25,379 bases of DNA. Source: UBA7803 sp049454295. GTDB taxonomy: Bacteria > Pseudomonadota > Gammaproteobacteria > Pseudomonadales > Azotimanducaceae. The notes beneath the pieces are model-generated. The model saw only the letters and a list, made by a program, of their open reading frames with translations. It searched no databases and was not told the DNA's origin. Below are positions 15,790 through 23,697 of this stretch, piece after piece. The translations under genes and the position numbers were made by a program. The stretch spans positions 1-25,379 of the forward strand of contig JBMTYG010000035.1 of the NCBI GenBank assembly GCA_049454295.1, written 5' to 3'. Position 1 is the stretch's first letter, and the number at the start of each line of letters is the position of its first letter.

Positions 15790-17009
15790 ACGAAGAACAC
15801 GCGTCGGGTGCGCAGACGCCAGCCGCAGCGACAGGCCCGCTCTCGGATCTGCGGGTCATCGAGCTTGGTCAGCTGATCGCCGGGCCTTTCTGTGGCCAGC
15901 TGCTCGGCGACATGGGCGCCGACGTCATCAAGATCGAACCGCCTGGCGTTGGCGATCCCATGCGCACTTGGGGGCAGGGCTTGCCCGTCTGGTGGTCGGT
16001 CATCGGTCGTAACAAGAAGTCTATTACGCTCAATCTGCGCGAACCGGAGGGCCAGGGGCTGTTGCGCCGGCTCGTCGCCGATGCCGATGTGTTGATCGAG
16101 AATTTTCGGCCGGGGACGATGGAGCAGTGGGGGTTGGGTTACGAAACGCTCGCCTCGATCAACCCCCGGCTCATCATGGTGCGTGTATCTGGCTTTGGGC
16201 AGACCGGTCCCTATGCGCGACGCGCGGGCTATGGATCTATCGGCGAAGCGATGGGCGGAATCCGTTACCTTGCCGGTGATCCCGATCGTCCGCCAAGCCG
16301 CGTAGGGCTCTCGATCGGCGATTCCCTTGCCGCCACGTTCGCCTGCTTGGGCACACTCGCTGCGCTGCATCACCGAGATCGGACCGGCCGTGGCCAGGTC
16401 ATCGACGCCGCCATTTATGAGGCGGTGCTGGCGATGATGGAGTCCACCATCCCCGAGTACACGGAGGCGGGCGTCATTCGCGAGCGCAGCGGGGCGATCC
16501 TGCCCAAAATAGCGCCGTCCAATGTCTACCCGACCCGCAGCGGCGAGATGATTCTGATCGGCGCCAACCAGGATTCGGTGTTTACCCGCTTGTGTGAGGC
16601 GATGGGTGTGCCGGACCTCGCGACCGATCCCTGTTATGCGACTCACACGGCGCGTGGCGAGCGCCAGGCTGAACTCGACGAACGTATCGCCCGTTGGACC
16701 GTCACGCTAGAGGCAGATGCGCTGCTTGCGGTACTCGAGCGCCACGGTGTCCCCGCGGGGCGTATCTATCGCGCTCCAGACATGCTTGAGGACCCGCAGT
16801 TCAAGGCGCGAGCGTCGATCGTCGATGTGCCCCACCCGGAGTTTCAGCACCTGAAGATGCAGAACGTGGTGCCGAAATTGTCCGAGACCTCGGGCAGCAT
16901 TCGTTGGCCGGGTCCGAGCCTTGGCGAGCACAACAGGGACATCTACGGGAGCCTGCTCGGGCTCGATACGGATGCGATTGCCGCGCTTGCCAGCCGAGGA
17001 ATCATTTGA
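15786..17009 (+). CDS. CaiB/BaiF family (class III) CoA-transferase
   Basis: The protein is 407 residues, usual for the family. Class III signatures are seen: VIELGQLIAGPFCGQLLGD near the N-terminus, ADVIKIEPP, the ENFRPGTME segment at 105-113, and Asp179 in GLSIGDS as the catalytic carboxylate that carries the acyl-CoA anhydride/thioester. Class III enzymes move CoA between carboxylic acids. Because it overlaps mvaB by 4 bases, its acid is likely a substrate precursor of the lyase, for example 3-hydroxy-3-methylglutarate or a related branched dicarboxylate; this is inference. The C-terminus overlaps the convergent YheT-like gene by 8 bases. Confidence 0.9.
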   Translation: MNEEHASGAQTPAAATGPLSDLRVIELGQLIAGPFCGQLLGDMGADVIKIEPPGVGDPMRTWGQGLPVWWSVIGRNKKSITLNLREPEGQGLLRRLVADADVLIENFRPGTMEQWGLGYETLASINPRLIMVRVSGFGQTGPYARRAGYGSIGEAMGGIRYLAGDPDRPPSRVGLSIGDSLAATFACLGTLAALHHRDRTGRGQVIDAAIYEAVLAMMESTIPEYTEAGVIRERSGAILPKIAPSNVYPTRSGEMILIGANQDSVFTRLCEAMGVPDLATDPCYATHTARGERQAELDERIARWTVTLEADALLAVLERHGVPAGRIYRAPDMLEDPQFKARASIVDVPHPEFQHLKMQNVVPKLSETSGSIRWPGPSLGEHNRDIYGSLLGLDTDAIAALASRGII

Positions 17010-17964
17010 AGGCGGTATCGAAAAAGTCGCTCGCGTAGCGGTCGATCCAGGCCGGGCCGCGCAGGGTGTCGACGAATCCGCAGTGCCCTCCGCGCGCGAC
17101 GGGGACAACCTCGATCGAGGCGGGCAGGTCGCAGAGACTCGCCGCGGGAATGATGGGGTCATCGAGAGCAGCAACGACCGTTGCCCGGGTCCCCTCGAGG
17201 GTCGCGCCGGTCAACGTGTACGCGGCCAGATAGTGTGCGACTGCGTCGTAATCGGTGTGGTCGCGAACGAACAGGTCGGTTAACGCGGCGACAGTGTCTA
17301 AACGCAGCGCCGCATCAAAGTTGTAAAGCGCAGGAAACGCCGCAGCCTTGGCACGGAGCGCGCGGTGCCATTTGCGCACGAAATACCAGCGATAGAGCCT
17401 GAGCCCGCGATCGATCGCAGCCATCGTGTCCGCCGGGTCGAGCGCGGGACACACGGCAAGCGTCGGTAGCGCAAGGGCGCGTGCGACCCGCAGCGCAAAA
17501 TTGCCGCCGAGGGAGAAGCCGAGTACGCCGCCGCGGTCGCCGACCAGCGCGGCAACGGCGTCAACAACTTCCTCCGTGCGCGCGGAGTGGAACAGCCCCG
17601 GGTTGAGATGCTCAGTGCCCCCGTGATCCCGCAAGTTGAGCCGCGCGACACGAAAGCCTCGGTCGAGCAGCGTAGCACCCGCTGACCGCACGTAGGTCGC
17701 CGCATTGTGCCCGAGCCAGCCGTGGATGATGACGATGGTCGGTGCGGCAAGTGATTGCCCGATCGGATCGGTGACCTCGGCATGCAGCACGACGCCGTCT
17801 CTGGACGAGAGCAGGACGGTGCGGGCGCCCTGCATGAGCGCTTCGGCACGGCGAGCGACGTCAGCTTCCCGTGCAAGGCTGGCCGCGACCGTCTGCACAT
17901 GCGCCGACCGCAGCCAGATCGGGGGCGCGAAATCGCCAGCCCCGGCGTCCCGCGCGGGACTCAC
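17002..17964 (-). CDS. YheT-like alpha/beta-hydrolase
   Basis: The protein is 320 residues. It has the layout of the YheT/EMB8 hydrolase group: N-terminal PPIWLRSAHVQTV, HGWLGH oxyanion region (81-86), LNLRDHGGTEHLN (109-121), nucleophile Ser151 in GFSLGGN, an acid at Asp268/269 and His294 in GGHCGF. The function of bacterial YheT is not settled, and it is usually called a putative hydrolase or esterase. Its ATG overlaps the stop of the SDR gene (17961-17964), so the two are co-translated, and its end overlaps the CoA-transferase gene on the other strand. Confidence 0.87.
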   Translation of the reverse strand: MSPARDAGAGDFAPPIWLRSAHVQTVAASLAREADVARRAEALMQGARTVLLSSRDGVVLHAEVTDPIGQSLAAPTIVIIHGWLGHNAATYVRSAGATLLDRGFRVARLNLRDHGGTEHLNPGLFHSARTEEVVDAVAALVGDRGGVLGFSLGGNFALRVARALALPTLAVCPALDPADTMAAIDRGLRLYRWYFVRKWHRALRAKAAAFPALYNFDAALRLDTVAALTDLFVRDHTDYDAVAHYLAAYTLTGATLEGTRATVVAALDDPIIPAASLCDLPASIEVVPVARGGHCGFVDTLRGPAWIDRYASDFFDTAFK

Positions 17965-18677
17965 GGCAACAGCGCGCCGCCGTCGACGTCAATCACCGAC
18001 CCCGTGACATAGTCGTTTTCGATGGCGAACAGAATGCCGTGTGCAACCTCGTCGGCCGTGCCTGGGCGCTTAAGCAGGATGCCGGCGGTCGCGCTGGACA
18101 GGAATTTTTCGCGCGCCTCGCCCTGTACGGGGAACATCGGCGTGTCGATGGTCCCTGGGGACACCACATTGATGCGGCGCGGGGCGAGCTCTGGCGCCAC
18201 CGCACGCATGAATCCCTCGACCGCGTTGCCGACGGTCGAGATCGCGGCCATCCCTATGGCGCATTTCCGCGCAGGAAAACCGCTGACGAGAACGATACAG
18301 CCGTTCGCCGTGAGATGTTCGGCGCCCAGGCGGACCGTGTTCACATAGCCCCAGAGCTTGCGGAACGATCCGGCAAAACCGTCGAGATCCATGCTGAGGA
18401 ACGGGCCCGTCGCCCGTTCGCCGCCCGTCGCCGCGTTGACCAGGATGTCGAACGGCGCGAGCTCGGCAAATGTTCGGGTCATTGCCTCGCGGTCGAGTAC
18501 GTCGAGTTCACGGATCGCCACCTCGCTGCCGAGCGCGGCCTCTGCCGCAGCGCGATTGGCGCTGCTGCGGCTCATCACCGTCACGTTGGCGCCACGCTCG
18601 GCCAGCTGGCGTGCTGCCGCGAGTCCGATGCCGCTCGTCCCGCCGAGTACCAGCGCCTTTTTGCCGTGAACGTTCAT
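17961..18677 (-). CDS. SDR-family protein lacking the catalytic Tyr-x3-Lys
   Basis: The protein is 238 residues. The Rossmann nucleotide motif GGTSGIG (12-18) and the NAA strand end (81-83) place it in the classical short-chain dehydrogenase group, as does NVVSPGTIDTP (170-180). The expected SxxxxxxxxxxxxYxxxK active site is missing: Ser132 is present, but the positions aligned with Tyr and Lys are Ile146 and Gly150 (AAISTVGNAVE). It may be a redox-inactive binding protein or use other residues. A weak AGAGAG element precedes the ATG. It forms a two-gene unit with the YheT-like hydrolase. Confidence 0.88.
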   Translation of the reverse strand: MNVHGKKALVLGGTSGIGLAAARQLAERGANVTVMSRSSANRAAAEAALGSEVAIRELDVLDREAMTRTFAELAPFDILVNAATGGERATGPFLSMDLDGFAGSFRKLWGYVNTVRLGAEHLTANGCIVLVSGFPARKCAIGMAAISTVGNAVEGFMRAVAPELAPRRINVVSPGTIDTPMFPVQGEAREKFLSSATAGILLKRPGTADEVAHGILFAIENDYVTGSVIDVDGGALLP

Positions 18678-18772
18678 GTTGTGTCTCTCTGTCTGTCTGC
18701 GTTATCGGAGTGTGGTGCTGAGAACTCTTGAGGAGAACTGTCGATCTGGCGCGGGTAGGGCCCGTGGTCTGC

Positions 18773-19528
18773 CTAGCCGCGCTGGATATCCTCGGGCTCG
18801 GCGCCGCAGGCGGTGATGGCGGCGCAGACCTCGTTGAGCATCAGGTCCAGCGCTGACTCATCGATGCCCCGCATCACCAGCGTCGTGCCATAGCGATCCG
18901 CGCGGAAGAACGGATAGCTGCCGAGATCGATCGCCGGATACCGCGTTTGTATGGCGCGCAGTGCGTCGGCGATGGTGCTTTCCCCCAAATGGGCGGTTAC
19001 CGCTCGGTTGCGAACGATAGCGCCGCCTTCAAGACGCCCCTCGAGACTCGATAGCATCGATTGCATGACACTGGGAATGCCGGCCATGACGAAGACATTC
19101 TCGATGCGGAAACCTTGCGGCCCACCGGTGAGGTTATCGATCAGCGTGGCGCCTTCCGGGATGCGCGCCATGCGCATGCGAGCGGCCATCACGTCAGGCG
19201 GTGCTGGGCGACGCTGGATGCGCTCAGCAATGTCCGCATTCACCACCAGTTTCACCCCGAATGCTTCGGCGATGCAGTCCGCGGTGATGTCGTCGTGAGT
19301 GGGGCCGATGCCACCCGTGGTGAAGACATAATCAAAGCGCGCACGCACCTCGTTCACCGTGTCGACGATTACGCTCGTCACGTCGGGAATCACACGCGCC
19401 TCGCGCACTTGGATACCCCATGCCCCCAGGGTCAACGTGATGTGATTCAGGTTGGTGTCCTGGGTTCTTCCGGAGAGAATTTCGTTGCCGATGATAAGAA
19501 CACAGGCGGTGACGGTGCGGGTGCTCAT
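18773..19528 (-). CDS. MoaB/CinA N-terminal-like molybdopterin-binding domain protein
   Basis: The protein is 251 residues. It has the MoCF-biosynthesis fold markers IIGNEILSGRTQDTN (12-26) and FTTGGIGPTHDDIT (69-82), found in MogA/MoaB and the N-terminal domain of CinA. It lacks the C-terminal nicotinamide-nucleotide amidase domain of full CinA. The stand-alone group is annotated as competence/damage-inducible CinA-like, and its true role is unclear. A GGGAG ribosome site lies about 7 bases upstream of the ATG. The next minus-strand gene (SDR) begins 95 bases downstream. Confidence 0.87.
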   Translation of the reverse strand: MSTRTVTACVLIIGNEILSGRTQDTNLNHITLTLGAWGIQVREARVIPDVTSVIVDTVNEVRARFDYVFTTGGIGPTHDDITADCIAEAFGVKLVVNADIAERIQRRPAPPDVMAARMRMARIPEGATLIDNLTGGPQGFRIENVFVMAGIPSVMQSMLSSLEGRLEGGAIVRNRAVTAHLGESTIADALRAIQTRYPAIDLGSYPFFRADRYGTTLVMRGIDESALDLMLNEVCAAITACGAEPEDIQRG

Positions 19529-19752
19529 CCATGCTCCCGGTTGGGTTGCTTGGTCGGTTCAAGAGGCGCGCATGTTAACACGAGGCGAGCAGGCGATGAC
19601 CGTGTCTGCCGGCAGGGGGCGGGCGGCGGCTTGATCACGCCCTCGGGTGTTGGCGCGGCGAGAGGTATGCGGACGATTCGTGCGCCAGTTCCCGATTTCT
19701 GTGATGCGCTCGGGCAATATGAACGCTCTGTTGCGGGCAGGAGTCTGTCGGC

Positions 19753-20100
19753 ATGAGTCGTCCGGATAATGAAATTGGCACGCATGCCGGTGCGCGCGTG
19801 AATGTAGCCGCGGGGAGCCAGCAGTCAGCCTTGTCCCGCTACCTGGTCTGCCGTGGTCAGTGGTTTGTGCTGCTACCCGACGGCGTGACGTTAGGTCCGT
19901 TTGCGACGCGGCGGGCGGCGGAAGTCGAAGCGAACCGGAACACTGCGCCCTGCGCGGACGGCGTAGCTGAGGTGCCGTTCGAAGCGCCGGCACAGCTCGG
20001 ACCGGTGCTCAAGGGCTATGTCGTCGAAGAGCTCTCGGCGCTTGACGGGGCCCAGTTGTCACGCCTGCTGCGTCTTGTGCACACGACGACCAAGCGCTAG
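19753..20100 (+). CDS. Small conserved-looking hypothetical protein
   Basis: The protein is 115 residues with an AGGAG ribosome site 9 bases before the ATG. The central part (about 29-63) reads RYLVCRGQWFVLLPDG then LGPFATRRAAEVEANR, a pattern of a strand pair plus helix resembling small proteins that take the form W-F/Y-x-hydrophobic ... GPF...A. No signal peptide, membrane segment or metal motif is visible. I do not recognise a function. Its stop overlaps by 4 bases the end of the convergent MaoC gene. Confidence 0.6.
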   Translation: MSRPDNEIGTHAGARVNVAAGSQQSALSRYLVCRGQWFVLLPDGVTLGPFATRRAAEVEANRNTAPCADGVAEVPFEAPAQLGPVLKGYVVEELSALDGAQLSRLLRLVHTTTKR

Positions 20101-20555
20101 CCCGCACTCGGTCGGCGCAGCATCATCGCGCCGCGCACGCAGCTGCACACGACCTCGCCGCGCTGATTGATCCCCTGGTGTTCGAATGTGACCACGCCGC
20201 GATCGGGTTTGGTCTTGCTGGCTCGCATCTCGATGACCCGTGTGCTCGCGCGCACGGTGTCGCCGATGAAGACTGGGTGTGGGAACGTGGTGCGGTCGAA
20301 TCCGAGATTGCCGAGTGTGGTGCCGAGGGTGGTGTCTCCGACCGAGAGACCCACCACCAGCCCGAGGGTGAAGATACTGTTCACGAGGATGCGACCGTGC
20401 TCGGTTCCCCGCGCGAACTCGGCGTCGAGATGCAGGGGTTGCGGGTTCAGGGTGAGCGCGGAAAAAAGCAGGTTGTCGGTTTCGGTGACCGTCCGCCCGG
20501 GCTCGTGGTGGAACACCATGCCGATTTCAAGTTCTTCGAAGTACTTGCCAGCCAT
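20097..20555 (-). CDS. MaoC-like hydratase (hot-dog fold)
   Basis: The protein is 152 residues, a single hot-dog domain. The hydratase-2 region reads SALTLNPQPLHLDAEFA (32-48). His42 is kept, but the usual Asp-x-Asn is Asn37-x-Gln39. This is a recognised MaoC subgroup with TETDNLLFSAL and NPQPLH, seen in genes next to acyl-CoA dehydrogenases and lyases in actinobacteria and proteobacteria. It probably hydrates an enoyl-CoA, perhaps of a branched or dicarboxylic acid, but the altered Asp leaves the mechanism open. It is divergent from the acyl-CoA dehydrogenase gene with 80 bases between them, consistent with shared control. Confidence 0.87.
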   Translation of the reverse strand: MAGKYFEELEIGMVFHHEPGRTVTETDNLLFSALTLNPQPLHLDAEFARGTEHGRILVNSIFTLGLVVGLSVGDTTLGTTLGNLGFDRTTFPHPVFIGDTVRASTRVIEMRASKTKPDRGVVTFEHQGINQRGEVVCSCVRGAMMLRRPSAG

Positions 20556-20635
20556 GCTTCGGGCTCCCGTTTCACTCGCGCGTAAGGGAGGTTACCCTGC
20601 CGTGGACGGGGGTGTCAGCTGCAGACGGAGACCGC

Positions 20636-21802
20636 ATGAACTTCGACCGCGTAGAAGAACACGAGCTCATACGCACGGCCGTGCGCAAGGTCTGCGCCGA
20701 TTTTCCAGATGATTACTGGTCGCGGTGCGACGCTGAGCATGCGTTCCCCTGGGAATTCTATCGCGCGATGGCAGCCGCCGGCTGGATCGGAATCGCCATC
20801 CCTGAAGCGTATGGTGGTGCCGGCCGCGGTATCACCGAGGCGAGCATCGTGCTTGGCGAGGTGGCGGCATCTGGTGCTGCGATGAATGGTGCCACGCCAT
20901 TGCACCTGTCGATGTTCGGCATGGAGCCAGTGGTGAAGTATGGTAGCGAAGCCATGAAGCAGGCCTATCTGCCCGCCGTTGCGCGCGGTGAACTGCACTG
21001 TGCGTTCGGGGTGACCGAGCCGGACGCCGGCACTGACACAACCTCTATCACGACCTTTGCGCGCCGTGAAGGTGATCACTACGTCGTTCGTGGTCGCAAA
21101 GTCTGGACCACGAAGGCGCTCGAATCAGCGCGGGTACTGTTGCTGGTGCGCACTACGCCGCGGGATCAGGTCGCCCGTAAGACGGATGGCATGACCCTGC
21201 TGCTCGCGGAGTTAAAGCGTCCGGAGGTCTCGATTTCGCCGATCGATAAGGTGGGGCGTAATGCGGTCGCCACCTGCGAGGTGGTGTATGACGACTTGCC
21301 GGTGCACGTCACCGATCGCGTGGGCGAGGAAGGCAAGGGGTTCCAGTACCTTCTCTCCGGGCTCAATGCCGAGCGCATCCTGATTGCGTCCGAAGCAATT
21401 GGTATCGGTCGCGCTGCGCTGAGGCGGGCCGTCGACTATGCCAATGCGCGCATCGTGTTCGGTCGACCGATTGGCCAGAACCAGGGCGTTGCTTTTCCGC
21501 TCGGTGAGGCGCGCATGCGTCTGGACGCGGCCGAGCTCATGGTGCGAAAGGCAGCGTGGCTGCTCGACAATGGCCAGCCCTGCGGTGCCGAGGCGAACAT
21601 GGCGAAGTGGCTGGCGGCGGATGCCGCGTTCCAGGCAGCGGACCAGGCGATGCAGACTCACGGCGGTTTTGGGTACGCGCGCGAGTATCACGTGGAGCGC
21701 TACTGGCGCGAGGCGCGCCTTATGCGGATCGCGCCCATTTCTCAGGAAATGATTTTGAACTTTGTGACCGAGCACGTGCTCGGTCTGCCTCGCTCATACT
21801 GA
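20636..21802 (+). CDS. Acyl-CoA dehydrogenase with an IVD/LCAD-type catalytic Glu
   Basis: The protein is 388 residues from the ATG at 20636, which has GGAG 5 bases upstream; an in-frame GTG at 20612 has no such site. Motifs are the flavin/substrate stretch HCAFGVTEPDAGTD (121-134), WTTKA near 157, RPIGQNQGV (277-285) and QTHGGFGYAREY (340-351). The MCAD-type catalytic Glu (EGT) is absent; the aligned region is RIAPISQEM. Instead Glu246 in GLNAERIL lines up with the Glu used by isovaleryl-CoA and long-chain enzymes, so a branched-chain substrate is plausible. FAD-dependent oxidation of acyl-CoA to enoyl-CoA is expected. It is divergent from the MaoC gene, and its last 9 bases overlap the end of deaD. 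Confidence 0.93.
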   Translation: MNFDRVEEHELIRTAVRKVCADFPDDYWSRCDAEHAFPWEFYRAMAAAGWIGIAIPEAYGGAGRGITEASIVLGEVAASGAAMNGATPLHLSMFGMEPVVKYGSEAMKQAYLPAVARGELHCAFGVTEPDAGTDTTSITTFARREGDHYVVRGRKVWTTKALESARVLLLVRTTPRDQVARKTDGMTLLLAELKRPEVSISPIDKVGRNAVATCEVVYDDLPVHVTDRVGEEGKGFQYLLSGLNAERILIASEAIGIGRAALRRAVDYANARIVFGRPIGQNQGVAFPLGEARMRLDAAELMVRKAAWLLDNGQPCGAEANMAKWLAADAAFQAADQAMQTHGGFGYAREYHVERYWREARLMRIAPISQEMILNFVTEHVLGLPRSY

Positions 21803-23626
21803 CGCGCTCTGTTTGGTTTTTCGGCGTGGCGTGCGCGGCGGACGGGCGTTGATGTCCGTCGCAGTGTTCAGTCGGGTCAGCTTGAGCTGCCTGCCGGAGA
21901 TCCAAACCCGCTTCAGGTGCTCGAACACCGGCTTTGGCATGCCGGGTGGCAACTCGATTGTGCTGTGCTCGTCGTGCAGCTCGATACGGCCGATGTGTCG
22001 AGCATCGAGACCAGCCTCGTTCGCGATGGCGCCAACGATGTTTCTCGGTTCGACACCATGTTCGCGCCCGACCTCGATGCGAAAAAGATCGAAGGTTTCG
22101 TCGCTGGGCCGCGTTCGGCGTTCGCTGCGTCGCTCAGGCTTGGTATCGCCATCGTCACGCCTGTCGCTAGCGCGTGAGCGCGGCGGCGAGCGCGGCGGCG
22201 AGGGTTCGGGTCGCGTCTGCGTGCTCGTGTCTTGAGCGCGCGCGGTATTCGTTGCCTTGTTCTCCGCGAAAGGTGGGCGGACGAGGTGCGTCAGGGCGGC
22301 AGCAAATGTGGCCGCGTCAACGCCACGCTCTGTGACATAGCGCTCCACGATGGCCTGCGCGAACTCGAGCCGACCACTCTCGATGACCTGGTCCAAACTG
22401 GTGAAGAATCGCAGGGTGCGCACTTCTTCGAGCTCGGCGGGGGTTGGCAGACTGATCGGCTCGATCTCCCGCCCGGTCGCGCGCTCGATAGCACGCAGCA
22501 TGTGCCGCTCTCGCGGTGCGGCGAACAGGATGGCGGTGCCAGTGCGGCCTGCTCGCCCGGTGCGCCCGATACGGTGCACGTAAGCCTCGGTATCGTATGG
22601 CATGTCGTAGTTGATGACATGGCTGACGCGTTCCACGTCGAGCCCGCGGGCCGCAACGTCGGTTGCCACCAGGATATCGAGCCCGCCCTCACGCAGACGT
22701 TCGATGATGCGTTCGCGCTGGTTCTGGGGGATCTCACCGTGCAGCGCATCCGCGTTAAAGCCTCGAGCGGAGAGCTGTTCCGCCAGCATGACTGTGGAAT
22801 GGCGGGTGCGGACAAAGACAATCGCCGCGTCGAACGTTTCCACCTCGAGGATGCGGGTTAGCGCGTCTAACTTGTGCACGCGATCCACCAGCCAGACTCG
22901 TTGCAGCACGGTGGACGCAGCCGCGCTCCGAGTTTCCAAACGGATCTCGAGCGGATCGCGCAGGTGACTGCGAGCGATGTGGCGAATCTCCGGCGGCAGC
23001 GTCGCGGAAAACAGAGCGAGCTGACGAGCGGGCGGTGTATGCCCGAGAATCCACTCGACGTCGTCGATAAACCCCATGCGCAGCATTTCGTCGGCTTCGT
23101 CGAGCACCAGCGCCGATAATCCGCTGAGATCAAGCGAACCGCGCTCGATGTGATCCATCACGCGTCCGGGTGTGCCCACGATGATGGCGGGACCGCGCTT
23201 TAGTGCGCGAAGCTGGACCCCATAATCCTGTCCGCCATAGATCGGCAGCACCTCGACCTGTGGCAGATTGCGGGCATAGTCCCTGAACGCTTCTGCAACC
23301 TGGATAGCGAGCTCTCGCGTCGGGGCCAGCACCAGCACCTGGGGCGCGTTGATTGCCGGATCCAGTCGCGCGAGCAATGGCAGCGCAAATGCCGCGGTTT
23401 TGCCGGTGCCGGTTTGTGCCTGGCCGATCAGGTCGCGCCCTGCGAGCAGCGCGGGAATCGTCTTTGCTTGGATGGGCGTTGGCGTTTCATAGCCGAGCCC
23501 CTCAAGTGCGGTCAGCAGCGCGTCGGGCAGCTCGAGGTCGCGAAAGTTGCTGTCGTTCGCGGGAGATGCCTCCGCACGATCGTGATTTTTGGGGTTTGCT
23601 GGCTGCTCCGCCGGTGGCTTGCGCAT
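21794..23626 (-). CDS. deaD: DEAD-box RNA helicase with DbpA-like RNA-binding domain
   Basis: The protein is 610 residues. The helicase core carries the Q motif TPTPIQ (48-53), Walker A AQTGTGKT (70-77), PTREL (102-106), DEAD (176-179), SAT (207-209), ARGLD near 326-330 and HRIGRTGRAGR (351-361). A charged, disordered linker at about 455-510 rich in Arg/Pro/Asp leads to a DbpA-type RNA-binding domain (about 512-585) and a basic tail. This is the CsdA/DeaD architecture, an ATP-dependent RNA remodelling enzyme for ribosome assembly and RNA decay. No clear ribosome site precedes the ATG at 23626. Confidence 0.93.
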   Translation of the reverse strand: MRKPPAEQPANPKNHDRAEASPANDSNFRDLELPDALLTALEGLGYETPTPIQAKTIPALLAGRDLIGQAQTGTGKTAAFALPLLARLDPAINAPQVLVLAPTRELAIQVAEAFRDYARNLPQVEVLPIYGGQDYGVQLRALKRGPAIIVGTPGRVMDHIERGSLDLSGLSALVLDEADEMLRMGFIDDVEWILGHTPPARQLALFSATLPPEIRHIARSHLRDPLEIRLETRSAAASTVLQRVWLVDRVHKLDALTRILEVETFDAAIVFVRTRHSTVMLAEQLSARGFNADALHGEIPQNQRERIIERLREGGLDILVATDVAARGLDVERVSHVINYDMPYDTEAYVHRIGRTGRAGRTGTAILFAAPRERHMLRAIERATGREIEPISLPTPAELEEVRTLRFFTSLDQVIESGRLEFAQAIVERYVTERGVDAATFAAALTHLVRPPFAENKATNTARAQDTSTQTRPEPSPPRSPPRSRASDRRDDGDTKPERRSERRTRPSDETFDLFRIEVGREHGVEPRNIVGAIANEAGLDARHIGRIELHDEHSTIELPPGMPKPVFEHLKRVWISGRQLKLTRLNTATDINARPPRTPRRKTKQSASV

Positions 23627-23697
23627 GGGGTGCTTCGATGGCGTTGGAAAACGCGGGCGCGCATGATAGCCGCAACCGGGGTTGAGGGAAGTAAAAC

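Noticed and set aside
15489..16646. A 385-codon minus-strand frame across mvaB and the CoA-transferase gene.
   Set aside because: It spans two genes with strong family motifs on the other strand and has no recognisable domain.
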